DNA of 64,000 nt from DASYHS01 sp035998295 (GCF_035998295.1 NZ_DASYHS010000068.1:1-64000), one strand, 5' to 3'. Counted from the stretch's first letter, positions 39,775-47,811 are shown. The notes: a model not told the origin generated them from the sequence alone. A program made the numbers and translations.

Positions 39775-39788
39775 GGGCGCCTCGGACG

Positions 39789-39826
39789 TGACATGATATG
39801 ATGTGATATGATATCATGCTATCACG
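39789..39826. promoter_or_regulatory. AT-rich operator/promoter of the FitAB-like operon
   Basis: A strikingly AT-rich patch in otherwise GC-rich DNA. It holds repeated tgatatga/tgtgatatga words, the palindrome atgatatcat (39808-39817), and an outer inverted repeat gtgata (39803-39808) and tatcac (39820-39825). It lies 15-52 bp upstream of the antitoxin ATG and fits a FitA-type operator overlapping the promoter. Confidence 0.65.
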
Positions 39827-39859
39827 AAAGCCGATGCCCATCAACGTGACGGGCGGCCC

Positions 39860-41101
39860 CTACGCCAGCCGGTTCGGTGGTGGCGTGGCCTCGCCGGCCA
39901 GCAGCTCCGCGTAGACGGCGAGGGTGTCGCGGCACATCCGCTCGCGCGTGAAGCGCCCGGTCACGAAGGCGCGGGCCTGCGCGGCCAGCGCATCGCGCGC
40001 GCCGGCATCGAGCGACAGCGCCTCGTCCAGCGCCGCCGCGAGCGCCGCCGGGTCGCCGGGGGGCACGACCCAGCCGGTCTCGCCGGCCAGCACCGTCTCG
40101 CGCACCGCCCCGTGGTTGGAGACGATCACCGGCTTGCCCATCGCCTGGGCCTCCACGATGACGCGGCCGAACGCCTCGGGGTCGCTCGACGCGTTGACGA
40201 CGACGTCGGCCAGCAGATAGGCGGCGGGCATGTCGCTGCAGTGGTCGACGATGCGCACGACGCCCCCCAGGTCGTGGCGGGCGACCGCCTCCTCGATCTC
40301 GCGCCGGTAGCCCGTGCGCCCCTGGTCGGAGCCGACCAGCAGGCAGCAGATATCGCGCCGGCCGAGGCGGGCCAGCGCCTCGACCAGGACGAGCTGTCCC
40401 TTCCAGCGCGTCAGGCGCCCCGGCAGCATCACAACGTGCCGGTCATCCGGAACGCCCCAGGCGCGGGCGAGCTGGATCAGGCGCTCCTGGCTGACGCGCT
40501 CGGGCGAGAACAGGTCGACGTCGATGCCGCGGTGGATGACGCGGATCGCGGCGGGGTCCGTGTCGTAGTTCTCCAGGATGTGGGCGCGGATGAACTCCGA
40601 GATCGCGATCACGCGCTCGCCGCGCGCCATCACCGAATTGTAGAGGCGCTTGAGGCGGCCGTCGAAATTGTAGGGCGCGTGGAAGGTCGTCATGAAGCGG
40701 GCCCCCGTGCGCCGGGCGGCGAACAGCGCGCTCCAGGCCGGCGCGCGGGAGCGGGCGTGCACGATCCGGGCGCCGGTCTCGCCGATCAGCTCGGCGAGGC
40801 GGCCGGCGTTCCGGCGCATCACCAGCGGGTTCTTGGACGCGAGCGGCAGGGCGACGTGGCGGATGCCCCAGCGGTCGAGCTCGCGCACCATCGGGCCGCC
40901 GGCCGAGGCGACGATGGGCGTGCCGCCCGCCTGCGCCAGCGCCACCGCGACGTCGATGGCGCCGCGCTCGGCGCCGCCGGTGACCAGGCTGGGCAGCACC
41001 TGGAGGACGACCGGGGAGGACTGTCGGGGGGAGGCCGAGGCGGCCGAGCCGGCCGGGTTGCCGGACGGACCCGCCGTGGTATGGTTCGCAGCCCCGTTCA
41101 T
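39860..41101 (-). CDS. Glycosyltransferase family 4 protein
   Basis: Predicted cytoplasmic GT-B glycosyltransferase of 413 residues. The N-terminal Rossmann half contains LQVLPSLVTGGAERGAIDVA and ARIVHARSRAPAWSALFAAR. The C-terminal GT4 half has VVMLPGRLTRWKGQLVLVEA, LVGSDQGRTGYRREIEEAVA, and the donor-binding DVVVNASSDPEAFGRVIVEA followed by GKPVIVSNHGAVRETVLAGE. This looks like a lipopolysaccharide or exopolysaccharide sugar transferase. The ATG at 41101 leaves 46 bp to the divergent hydrolase gene; other upstream Mets fall inside that gene. Confidence 0.9.
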   Translation of the reverse strand: MNGAANHTTAGPSGNPAGSAASASPRQSSPVVLQVLPSLVTGGAERGAIDVAVALAQAGGTPIVASAGGPMVRELDRWGIRHVALPLASKNPLVMRRNAGRLAELIGETGARIVHARSRAPAWSALFAARRTGARFMTTFHAPYNFDGRLKRLYNSVMARGERVIAISEFIRAHILENYDTDPAAIRVIHRGIDVDLFSPERVSQERLIQLARAWGVPDDRHVVMLPGRLTRWKGQLVLVEALARLGRRDICCLLVGSDQGRTGYRREIEEAVARHDLGGVVRIVDHCSDMPAAYLLADVVVNASSDPEAFGRVIVEAQAMGKPVIVSNHGAVRETVLAGETGWVVPPGDPAALAAALDEALSLDAGARDALAAQARAFVTGRFTRERMCRDTLAVYAELLAGEATPPPNRLA

Positions 41102-41147
41102 GCATGCCCCGTCGATATGGATCTTGGATAGTGGAAGGTCGTCCCGA

Positions 41148-41909
41148 ATGAGCACGGACCGGCGAAAAGCGGGCGAGAATACTCTGATCCGCGGCGACGT
41201 CACCATAGCGTTCAACCGCACCGCAGGCCGCAGCCCCGGCGTCGTCTTCCTGGGCGGCTACAAGTCCGACATGACCGGCACCAAGGCGACGGAACTCGAG
41301 CGCTTCTGCCGCGAGCGGGGCCATGCCTTCCTGCGCTTCGACTACCGCGGCCACGGCGCGTCCTCCGGCCGGTTCGAGGACGGGACGATCGGCGCCTGGG
41401 CCGAGGACGCGATCGACGCGATCGACCGGCTGACGGAAGGGCCGCAGGTGCTGGTCGGCTCGTCCATGGGCGGCTGGATCATGCTGCTGGCCGCACTCGC
41501 CCGGCCGCAGAGGGTGCATGGCCTGGTCGGCATCGCGGCGGCCCCGGACTTCACCGAGGACCTGATCTGGGCCGGGCTCGACGAGGCGCGCCGCCGCCGG
41601 ATGATGGAGGACGGCGAGATCCGGGAGCCGTCCGACTACGGCGAGCCCTATGTCTACACCCGGGCGCTGATCGAGGACGGGCGCCGGCATCTGCTGCTGC
41701 GCGACACGGTCGCGCTGACCTGCCCGGTCCGGCTGCTGCAGGGCATGCGCGACCCGGACGTGCCGTGGCGAACGGCCGAACGCATCGCCGGGCGCATCGC
41801 CGCCGAGGACGTGCGCGTGACGCTGGTCAAGGACGGCGACCACCGGCTGTCGCGGCCGCAGGACCTGGAACTCCTGTTCGCGACGGTGGCGGAACTCCTG
41901 GCCTCATGA
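41148..41909 (+). CDS. Alpha/beta hydrolase
   Basis: The 253-residue alpha/beta hydrolase has strand-turn motifs GVVFLGGYKSDMTGTKA and FLRFDYRGHGASSGRF. The nucleophile elbow GSSMGGW carries Ser106. A candidate acid is in LQGMRDPDVPW and the His in DGDHRLSRPQDL. It is like the serine-hydrolase group that is often annotated near palmitoyl-protein thioesterase-type hydrolases. Its stop overlaps the start of the DUF1489 gene (ATGA at 41906), so the two are coupled. Confidence 0.9.
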   Translation: MSTDRRKAGENTLIRGDVTIAFNRTAGRSPGVVFLGGYKSDMTGTKATELERFCRERGHAFLRFDYRGHGASSGRFEDGTIGAWAEDAIDAIDRLTEGPQVLVGSSMGGWIMLLAALARPQRVHGLVGIAAAPDFTEDLIWAGLDEARRRRMMEDGEIREPSDYGEPYVYTRALIEDGRRHLLLRDTVALTCPVRLLQGMRDPDVPWRTAERIAGRIAAEDVRVTLVKDGDHRLSRPQDLELLFATVAELLAS

Positions 41910-42322
41910 GTGCGACGATCCACCTGATCAAGCTCGCCGTCGGCGCCGAGAGCATCGACACCATGCGCGCCTACCAGGCCGCCCGCCTGGAGAAGCACGG
42001 CGAGGTGTTCCACCTGACCCGGAGCACGCCCGTGCGCGCGGCCGAACTGCTGGATGGCGGGTCGCTGTACTGGATCGTCAAGGGCGTGCTGACGGTGCGC
42101 CAGCGCCTGCTCGACATCGTCGCCGTCGAGCCGGACGAGGAGGGGCGCGGCTGCAAGCTCCTGCTCGACCCGGAGCTGGTCGAGGTCGGGCGCCGGCCCC
42201 ATCGGCCGTTCCAGGGCTGGCGCTACCTCAAGGCAGAAGCGGCCCCGGCGGACCGCCGGGCCGGCGGGGACGACCTGCCGGACGCGCTTGCGGACGAGTT
42301 GCGGCGCCTCGGCATTCTCTAG
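41906..42322 (+). CDS. DUF1489 family protein
   Basis: The 138-residue protein of unknown function matches the alphaproteobacterial DUF1489 family: MSATIHLIKLAVGAESIDTM, GSLYWIVKGVLTVRQRLLDI, RPHRPFQGWRYLKAEAAPAD. The family has no assigned activity. It is translationally coupled to the hydrolase upstream. Lineage restriction of this family supports the alphaproteobacterial assignment. Confidence 0.9.
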   Translation: MSATIHLIKLAVGAESIDTMRAYQAARLEKHGEVFHLTRSTPVRAAELLDGGSLYWIVKGVLTVRQRLLDIVAVEPDEEGRGCKLLLDPELVEVGRRPHRPFQGWRYLKAEAAPADRRAGGDDLPDALADELRRLGIL

Positions 42323-42352
42323 GTCATCGGCGTGCAGGTCAGATGACGCGGG

Positions 42353-42640
42353 TCAGCGGCGGCGGCGCGCGCCGAGCAGGAACAGGACGAGGCCCAGCAC
42401 GCCGAGGACCGCCGCGGCCGGCCACAGCAGGACGGTGACCAGCCCGGGGTCCCACAGCTCCGGCCAGAGATTGCGCTGGATGCCGGCCTGCACGAGGTTG
42501 AGGCTGCCGGGATGGAGCGCGTACCACAGCTCGCCCCCCGCCGACAGGCGGAACGGGCCGCCGACGGCATAGCGGTAGACGTCCCAACCGAGGGCGGCCG
42601 CAGCCAGCAGCAACAGCAGACCGCCGATCACACGGAGCAC
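42353..42640 (-). CDS. Small membrane protein, unknown function
   Basis: A 95-residue protein with an N-terminal membrane segment (LRVIGGLLLLLAAAALGWDV) and a C-terminal one (LVTVLLWPAAAVLGVLGLVL) followed by ARRRR. In between is the conserved-looking ELWYALHPGSLNLVQAGIQR and LWPELWDPGL. The GTG at 42640 is chosen because homologous small proteins begin at this hydrophobic segment. A TTG two codons earlier is also possible. It converges with the DUF1489 gene. Confidence 0.72.
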   Translation of the reverse strand: MLRVIGGLLLLLAAAALGWDVYRYAVGGPFRLSAGGELWYALHPGSLNLVQAGIQRNLWPELWDPGLVTVLLWPAAAVLGVLGLVLFLLGARRRR

Positions 42641-42735
42641 GATCAAGGGGGAGGTCCTTCCGTCGGTTCGCGCGAGCCCGAGCATGCCCGCGGACGGGAC
42701 CGCGCACAAGCCCGCTCGCGGCCGCGCGAACGTCC

Positions 42736-42764
42736 TTGAATTGGCGCGCCCGCCTGATTATGGT
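42736..42764 (+). promoter_or_regulatory. Probable tRNA-Ser promoter
   Basis: TTGAAT (42736-42741), a 17-bp spacer, and TATGGT (42759-42764), with the mature tRNA starting at 42780. The boxes are reasonable matches to sigma-70 elements; transcription would begin a few bases before the tRNA. Confidence 0.5.
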
Positions 42765-42779
42765 GCCGCTCCTGCGCGG

Positions 42780-42872
42780 GGAGGGGTGGCCGAGTGGTTG
42801 AAGGCGCTCGCCTGGAAAGCGGGTATACCGTGATGAGCGGTATCGTGGGTTCGAATCCCATCCCCTCCGCCA
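42780..42872 (+). tRNA. tRNA-Ser (anticodon GGA)
   Basis: A complete class II tRNA of 93 nt with encoded CCA. The acceptor arm ggagggg pairs with cccctcc, followed by discriminator G and CCA. The D-arm is ggccgagtggttgaaggc, the anticodon stem cgcct...agcgg with loop anticodon GGA, a long variable arm, and TpsiC ggttcgaatcc. It reads UCC/UCU serine codons. It borders the accessory block at 43.3-46.9 kb; serine tRNA genes are common integration sites, although no second copy of the 3' end was found here. Confidence 0.97.
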
Positions 42873-43359
42873 ACCACACGCACCGACTGGAAAGCGCTGC
42901 ATTTCAGCGGGTTGATGCCCACCTTCCAGGCACCCCACATACGCTTTCCACGCATGTCTTTTTTCTGAAGGCACCCTGCCCAGGCTCGACGGCTCGGACA
43001 GGGAACGCCCTCTGGGTGTCTTGAATTCACGGTACGTCGTGTAACTGTCGAGCCCTGCGGCTCCGAGCTTCAAAGTCAGGTCGATGAAACCCGACCGGAC
43101 GCCTTGCTGGACCGAGTTGATGCGGTCCCGGGGGTTCGCCGCACGCCCCTCCTCGCTCTGGAGTTGGTCCCGACTATTCGGTCTGCTATGGAGCGCCCAT
43201 GCGGGTGTCAGCCGCCGGTCGGGACTTTACCACGCCAGCTTGTCATCGGACGGGTTGCGAAACACGGTATCCGGATGGAGAATGCGCCATGCCGGCCTGC
43301 CGAACCGAAATGCGGCCCAAAAGGATGCGCAAGCCCGCCAGATCGGGTTCCGACATGTC
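42873..43359. other. Gap between tRNA-Ser and the accessory gene at 43360
   Basis: This 487-bp stretch starts with a likely terminator structure (42888-42964). The remainder has no convincing gene; the reading frame of the next gene stays open back to 43084, but the translation there (SRGFAARPSSLWSWSRLFGL) is low-complexity and lacks family character. No integrase, inverted repeats or copies of the tRNA end are visible. Confidence 0.6.
42888..42964 (+). terminator. Inverted repeat with T-run downstream of tRNA-Ser
   Basis: The 9-bp perfect inverted arms tggaaagcg (42888-42896) and cgctttcca (42942-42950) enclose a 45-nt loop with its own short pairing, followed 8 nt later by six Ts (42959-42964). 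It is plausibly the terminator of the tRNA-Ser transcript, or a small structured RNA. The left arm with its preceding c (ctggaaagcg) copies 10 bp of the tRNA anticodon arm (42812-42821). Confidence 0.5.
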
Positions 43360-44145
43360 ATGACCCACAGCGTACAACTGACCCCGCGGCAGCTGTCGGC
43401 GTTCCTGGACGACGATCTCGACGGTACCGGCCCGTGCCGCGTACGGGAAGATCTGGCCCTCGACGACCTAGCCGGCACCGACGTGCTGCCCAACGCCCGC
43501 ATCCTGCTGGCGGAACTGGAACGCGGGCGCGCCAAGCTGACCGGGAAGGGCCGCCTGAACCGCGAGTTCGTGGCAATCCTGATGGAACGCTTCCAATGGC
43601 GCGACCTGGATCCCGCCGGGGTCCGCGCCGTCAGCAAAGTGGTCAACGAAGGCGACTTCCCTCCCGCCCGGTACCTCCATGCAGTGCTCAAGCTGTCCGG
43701 CCTCGTCCGCAGGGACAAGGGCTATCTCGTGACGACCAGGAAGGGCCGAGACCTTCTGGCGGAGGAACAGGCTGGCCGGTTGCAGGCGACCCTGTTCCGC
43801 ACTACCTTCGTTCGCTACAATCCGGCCTATCTCGATGCCTTCGACATGCCGGAGGTCTTCGCGCCACAGATTTCCCTGATCCTGTTCCTGATCGGACAGT
43901 TCCGCGCGGAATGGCGGCCCGCCGAAGCGATCCTGCGCAGCACCACGCTGCCGATCAGGGAGTTGACGGAGCCCTCGCACCCCCGGCTGCCGCCGGCGGC
44001 TTTCAGCGCGCGGGTCCTGCGGTACCTTCACTGGTTCGGCCTGATGGAGGAAGGACAGGGGGTCGCCAACCAGGACTGGGGGCAGCCGCGGCTTTACCGC
44101 AAGACGGCGCTGTACGACCGCATGCTTCGTTTCGCGGTGCCGTGA
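43360..44145 (+). CDS. Uncharacterised protein of the plasmid pRiA4b ORF3-associated type
   Basis: Not confidently assigned. The 261-residue protein has a helical N-terminus (LTPRQLSAFLDDDLDGTGPC) and a middle winged-helix-like part (YLHAVLKLSGLVRRDKGYLV, TTRKGRDLLAEEQAGRLQAT). A further part reads FVRYNPAYLDAFDMPEVFAP and LRYLHWFGLMEEG. These last motifs resemble proteins that occur with or fused to pRiA4b ORF3 domains in mobile or accessory DNA. The ATG at 43360 begins the recognisable part. It is the first gene of the accessory block behind tRNA-Ser. Confidence 0.7.
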   Translation: MTHSVQLTPRQLSAFLDDDLDGTGPCRVREDLALDDLAGTDVLPNARILLAELERGRAKLTGKGRLNREFVAILMERFQWRDLDPAGVRAVSKVVNEGDFPPARYLHAVLKLSGLVRRDKGYLVTTRKGRDLLAEEQAGRLQATLFRTTFVRYNPAYLDAFDMPEVFAPQISLILFLIGQFRAEWRPAEAILRSTTLPIRELTEPSHPRLPPAAFSARVLRYLHWFGLMEEGQGVANQDWGQPRLYRKTALYDRMLRFAVP

Positions 44146-44171
44146 CGGCGCCGTGCAGGCTGATTGCGCCG

Positions 44172-44209
44172 GCCCGGGCGCTTGCCTAGTGCCCGGGCGC
44201 TTGCCTAAT
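44172..44209. repeat. 19-bp tandem duplication before the SWIM gene
   Basis: Two adjacent copies of gcccgggcgcttgcctagt (second copy ends aat) lie in the 96-bp gap between the gene at 43360 and the SWIM zinc-finger gene. The start codon of the latter is 33 bp downstream of the second copy. Confidence 0.9.
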
Positions 44210-44241
44210 GTAAGTGATCGCCGCCGCAGCACGCCCCCGCC

Positions 44242-45912
44242 ATGACCGACCGAGCACAGCCCCGCTTCGACGCCGACGCTCTGCGAGACCTGGCCGGCGA
44301 CAGCATATTCGCGCGCGGCGAGGCTTATCTCCGCGATGGGCGGGTGCAACTCCTTGCCGTCGAGCAGGATCGCGTGCTGGCGAAGGTGTCCGGTTCGGAG
44401 CCCTACAGGGTCGAGCTGACCGGGTGGGGTCCCGACATCGACGGCACATGCTCCTGCCCCGCCTTCGAGGACCGGGGCTTCTGCAAACACCTGGTCGCGG
44501 CGGCCCTGGCGGCCGGCGTGCAGGAGCCGACAGCCGGGAACACGCCGGACCGGATCCGCCGCCATCTGTGCGGCAAGGGAGTCGACGCCCTGGTCGAACT
44601 GATCCTCGAACAGGCAGGGCGGGATCCGGACCTGTTCCGCAGCCTGGACATGGCCGCCGCAGCGGCCTGCGACGAGGACGACGTGCTCGAGGCCCGCTTC
44701 CTGGCCGCCATCGACGACGCCGTCCTATCCGATTACTACATCGGCTATCGCGAGGTACGGGCCTGGGCGGACAAGACGCACGCCGTGCTCGACCGGATCG
44801 CCGGGCTGGTGGACGACGGCCGGGCGGCTTCGGCGCTGCGCCTCGCGGAGCACGCCATGGCGCGGATCGAGGATATGATGGAAAGCGTCGACGGGTCCGA
44901 CGGCCGGTACGGCGGCCTGCAGCTGCAGGCGCGCGACGTCCATCTCCACGCCTGCCGCGCCGCCCGTCCCGATCCGGTGGCCTTGGCCCACGACCTCTTC
45001 GCACGAGAGGTGGAGGATAGCCAGGACACCTTCCACGCCGCGGCCTTCCTATATGCCGAGGTGCTGGGCGAGGAAGGGCTTTCGGAATACCGCCGCCTCG
45101 CCGAAGCGGCCTGGAAGACCTTCCCGCCATTGGCCGCCGGCGACAAGGACGGCGGATACGGAAAGCGGTACCGGCTGTCGAGAATCCTCGACTTCTTCGC
45201 CGAGCGGGATGGCGACGTCGACGCGCGCGTCGCCATCCGCGCCAAGGACCTGTCCTCGCCGTTCAGGTACCTGGAACTGGCCGAGTTCTGCCAGTCCCAG
45301 GGGCGCGGGGAGGAAGCGCTCCGCTGGGCCGAGGAAGGGCTATGGGCGTTCGAGGACACCGTCCTCGACGCACGTCTGACGGTCTTCACTGTCGGCCTCC
45401 TGTCCGATGCAGGGCGCGGAGACGAGGCCAGGGCCCTCGCCTGGCGCCTGTTCGAGCGGCAGCCGAGCCTCGAGTCGTACCGCCTGCTGCGCCGGCTGGG
45501 CGGCGAGGCGGCCCGGGACCGCGCCGTCGCGGTGCTGAGGAAACGGCTGGACGGTGCCGGCCCGCGGACCGCCTGGCACTTTCCCGCCGACCTGCTGATC
45601 CGGGTGCTGATGGAGGAAGCGGCGTATGCCGACGCATGGGCCGTCGCGCACCGCCACGGCGCGTCGAAGGCGCTGGAGGACGCGCTCGCCGAGGCCAGCG
45701 AAGGCTCCCACCCGCGCGAGGCATTGGCGGTATACGCAGCCCGGATCGACGAGCTGGTCTCCGCGGGCGGCAACCACAAGTATCAGCAGGCCGGCCAACT
45801 GATCGTCCGCATGTCCAGGCTCCGCGAGGCGTCGGAACAGGCGGCCCACATTGCGGCACTGAGAACACGATTCAAGGCCAAGCGCAATTTCATCAAGCTT
45901 CTCGATTCCTAG
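44242..45912 (+). CDS. SWIM zinc finger / DUF6880-like protein
   Basis: The 556-residue protein has an N-terminal SWIM zinc finger: DGTCSCPAFEDRGFCKHL gives CxCx8CxH (Cys70, Cys72, Cys81, His83), a DNA- or protein-binding module. The long remainder is alpha-helical with TPR-like repeats (EEALRWAEEGLWAFEDTV; RGDEARALAWRLFERQPS), as in DUF6880 proteins. The next gene begins 2 bp after its stop, so the two act as a coupled pair. The function is unknown; regulation of nucleic-acid transactions is a guess from the zinc finger and its partner. Confidence 0.85.
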   Translation: MTDRAQPRFDADALRDLAGDSIFARGEAYLRDGRVQLLAVEQDRVLAKVSGSEPYRVELTGWGPDIDGTCSCPAFEDRGFCKHLVAAALAAGVQEPTAGNTPDRIRRHLCGKGVDALVELILEQAGRDPDLFRSLDMAAAAACDEDDVLEARFLAAIDDAVLSDYYIGYREVRAWADKTHAVLDRIAGLVDDGRAASALRLAEHAMARIEDMMESVDGSDGRYGGLQLQARDVHLHACRAARPDPVALAHDLFAREVEDSQDTFHAAAFLYAEVLGEEGLSEYRRLAEAAWKTFPPLAAGDKDGGYGKRYRLSRILDFFAERDGDVDARVAIRAKDLSSPFRYLELAEFCQSQGRGEEALRWAEEGLWAFEDTVLDARLTVFTVGLLSDAGRGDEARALAWRLFERQPSLESYRLLRRLGGEAARDRAVAVLRKRLDGAGPRTAWHFPADLLIRVLMEEAAYADAWAVAHRHGASKALEDALAEASEGSHPREALAVYAARIDELVSAGGNHKYQQAGQLIVRMSRLREASEQAAHIAALRTRFKAKRNFIKLLDS

Positions 45913-45914
45913 GC

Positions 45915-46925
45915 ATGCATCCCTGCGAGATCGAAGAGCAGAACCGATACCTCCTGCGACGCCAACGCGCGTTCCGTGCCGCCGCCGACGTCGTGGCCGA
46001 CGCCTGGGCGACCTTCCCCGAGGTGCGGGCGATCGCCGTCATCGGCTCGGTCGCCAAGCCGCTATGGAAGGAGATCCCGCGCTTCCAGCCGTTCCGCCGT
46101 CTGCGCATCGAGCTTTGGCACGAGTGCGGCGACCTCGACCTCGCGGTGTGGATCGAGTCGCAGCACCGTCTCGGCGAGTTGCGCCGCGCCCGCGATGCCG
46201 CGCTGCGCAAGGCGGCCATGGCTGGAACCGGCAGCGGGATCGTCGGGCATCAGGTCGACACATTCCTGCTGGAGCCGGGCAGCGACCGCTATCTCGGCCG
46301 GCTCTGCTCGTACTCCCAATGCCCCAAGGGCAAGCGGGACTGCGCGACGCCCGGCTGCGGAGCGATCCGGTTCAACAAGCGGATCGCCGAGTTCAAGCCA
46401 CGCGACGACCTCCTGGCGATGGTGCCGGACACGATGCTGTACGACCACGCCGCGGGGCGGCTGCGCTTCGCGGTCGACCTGCCGGAAACGGGAGACGGTA
46501 GGGCGGTGTCCGGCTGCATCGAGCAGTCCGGGAGCAATGCCGAAGCATCACGGCACCCGCTGGAACGTACAGGCGGCAGAAAGCCGAAATCCTACAAGGT
46601 CATCTATAAAATCACTTGGCCAAACGGCAAGATCTATATCGGCAGTGACCTGACCGACTCGATCACCTATTTCGGCAGTCCTGACAAAAACCTCCTGGAA
46701 GCGGATTTCGGGACGAGAGAGGCCCGAGGCGACATGACGATCCGCCGGGAGATCCTATGGGAGTCGGATACCGCGTCGGATCAGGAGGTGCGACGGAAGG
46801 AGCGAGAGTTCATCGTTGCATTGCGGGCCAATGACCCCGCGGTCGGCTACAACAAGCTTCCGAAGATCGGATCGGGCGGGGCCGGTCCGTCGGGCAACGT
46901 CCCTCGTAGACGCGACTGGAACTGA
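45915..46925 (+). CDS. Nucleotidyltransferase-like domain fused to a GIY-YIG-like domain
   Basis: The 336-residue protein has two clear parts. Residues 1-190 look like a nucleotidyltransferase fold: AVIGSVAKPL (Gly44-Ser45) and CGDLDLAVWI (Asp73, Asp75). A Cys cluster follows, C131-x4-C136-x6-C143-x4-C148, suggesting zinc binding. Residues 190-225 are a linker without character. Residues 226-320 resemble a GIY-YIG nuclease: YKVIYKITWPNGKIYIG (VIY at 229-231, YIG at 241-243), with REILWESDTASDQEVRRKER holding the conserved Arg and Glu. I know of both halves as separate proteins but not as one chain. The GIY-YIG half is visibly less GC-rich. Start ATG is 2 bp after the SWIM gene. Confidence 0.8.
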   Translation: MHPCEIEEQNRYLLRRQRAFRAAADVVADAWATFPEVRAIAVIGSVAKPLWKEIPRFQPFRRLRIELWHECGDLDLAVWIESQHRLGELRRARDAALRKAAMAGTGSGIVGHQVDTFLLEPGSDRYLGRLCSYSQCPKGKRDCATPGCGAIRFNKRIAEFKPRDDLLAMVPDTMLYDHAAGRLRFAVDLPETGDGRAVSGCIEQSGSNAEASRHPLERTGGRKPKSYKVIYKITWPNGKIYIGSDLTDSITYFGSPDKNLLEADFGTREARGDMTIRREILWESDTASDQEVRRKEREFIVALRANDPAVGYNKLPKIGSGGAGPSGNVPRRRDWN

Positions 46926-46947
46926 GCCGAGGCCGCGCTCGCCGCCG

Positions 46948-47346
46948 TTACCCGCCGGCTCGATTCACTCTCGTCCCCAGCCCGTACCCGGCCCAGACCG
47001 CGGCGAGCCATCCGGCCACGGACATGCCGACATAGGCCGCCGCCATGCCGGGCCGGCCGGCCTCCACAAGGCGGACCGTCTCCAGGCTGAAGACCGAGAA
47101 TGTCGTATAGCCGCCGCAGACCCCGGCCATCATGAAATGCCGCTGCAGTGGCCCGGCGGCGAACCGCCCACCCGGGGCGGCGAGCGCTGCGTAGAGGCCG
47201 ATCAGCCAGGAGCCGGTGACGTTGACGAACAAGGTCCCCAAGAGGGACCCGGTGCCCAGCCAGCCGGCCAGCAGGTCCGAGGCGAGCCAGCGCGCACCGC
47301 CGCCAAGCGCGCTGCCGAGCCCGACCGCCAGGTACAGACGCACCAT
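46948..47346 (-). CDS. crcB: Fluoride efflux channel CrcB (second of pair)
   Basis: Fluc-type fluoride channel subunit of 132 residues with four membrane helices. Marks are VGLGSALGGGARWLASDLLA, GTLFVNVTGSWLIGLYAAL (the central Asn and the break-helix region) and GVCGGYTTFSVFSLETVRL with the fluoride-track Phe residues. The ATG at 47346 is taken over the upstream open frame because it begins the channel. It follows another crcB by 10 bp; paired genes can form heterodimeric channels. Confidence 0.93.
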   Translation of the reverse strand: MVRLYLAVGLGSALGGGARWLASDLLAGWLGTGSLLGTLFVNVTGSWLIGLYAALAAPGGRFAAGPLQRHFMMAGVCGGYTTFSVFSLETVRLVEAGRPGMAAAYVGMSVAGWLAAVWAGYGLGTRVNRAGG

Positions 47347-47356
47347 TCCCGCCCCG

Positions 47357-47749
47357 TCACGTCCAGACCGCGAGGCCGGTCCCGGCCAGCAGGCCGAGGG
47401 CCGCGGCGGGCAGGCATAGGCCGAGGGAGAGCACCACGTTCCCAAGGGCCCGGCGACGGTCCCCCGCCTGCGCGAGCGCCAACGTCTGCAGACTGAAGGA
47501 CGACACCGTCGTGTAGCTGCCGAGGAAGCCGATCACGGCGACACGCCAGACATCCGCGTCGGAGAACCAGGGATGGCCCGCGGCCGCCAGCCCGGCGACG
47601 ACGCCGATCGCCAGCGCGCCGCCGGCGTTCACGGCCAGCGTACCCCAGGGGAAGTCCCCACCGGCGGCACGGCCGACCACGCCGGCCAGCCAGTGGCGCG
47701 CCATGCCGCCCGCGGCGCATCCCAGCGCGAGCCAGAAGAGGTCCCGCAT
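47357..47749 (-). CDS. crcB: Fluoride efflux channel CrcB (first of pair)
   Basis: A 130-residue Fluc family protein with four membrane segments: LALGCAAGGMARHWLAGVVG, GTLAVNAGGALAIGVVAGLA and GFLGSYTTVSSFSLQTLAL (TTxSxFS signature). The motif variations against the neighbouring copy (AVNAGGAL versus FVNVTGSW) suggest that the two have specialised as partners of a heterodimer. There is no convincing fluoride riboswitch upstream. Confidence 0.93.
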   Translation of the reverse strand: MRDLFWLALGCAAGGMARHWLAGVVGRAAGGDFPWGTLAVNAGGALAIGVVAGLAAAGHPWFSDADVWRVAVIGFLGSYTTVSSFSLQTLALAQAGDRRRALGNVVLSLGLCLPAAALGLLAGTGLAVWT

Positions 47750-47811
47750 CCCGCTCTCCGTGCCGCCGATCCGCCGGCAGCATTACCAGATCGCGCGCGG
47801 CAGGTGTAGGC

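Noticed and set aside
42780..42872. Open frames antisense to tRNA-Ser (reading like GFEPTIPLITVYPLSRRAPS)
   Set aside because: This is the well-known false translation of serine tRNA genes; the tRNA structure is complete, so no protein is called.
42780..46950. Attachment-site direct repeat from the tRNA-Ser 3' end at the far side of the accessory block
   Set aside because: I looked for a second copy of ggttcgaatcccatcccctc near 46.9 kb and elsewhere in the block and found none, and there is no integrase gene, so an att-bounded island is not supported.
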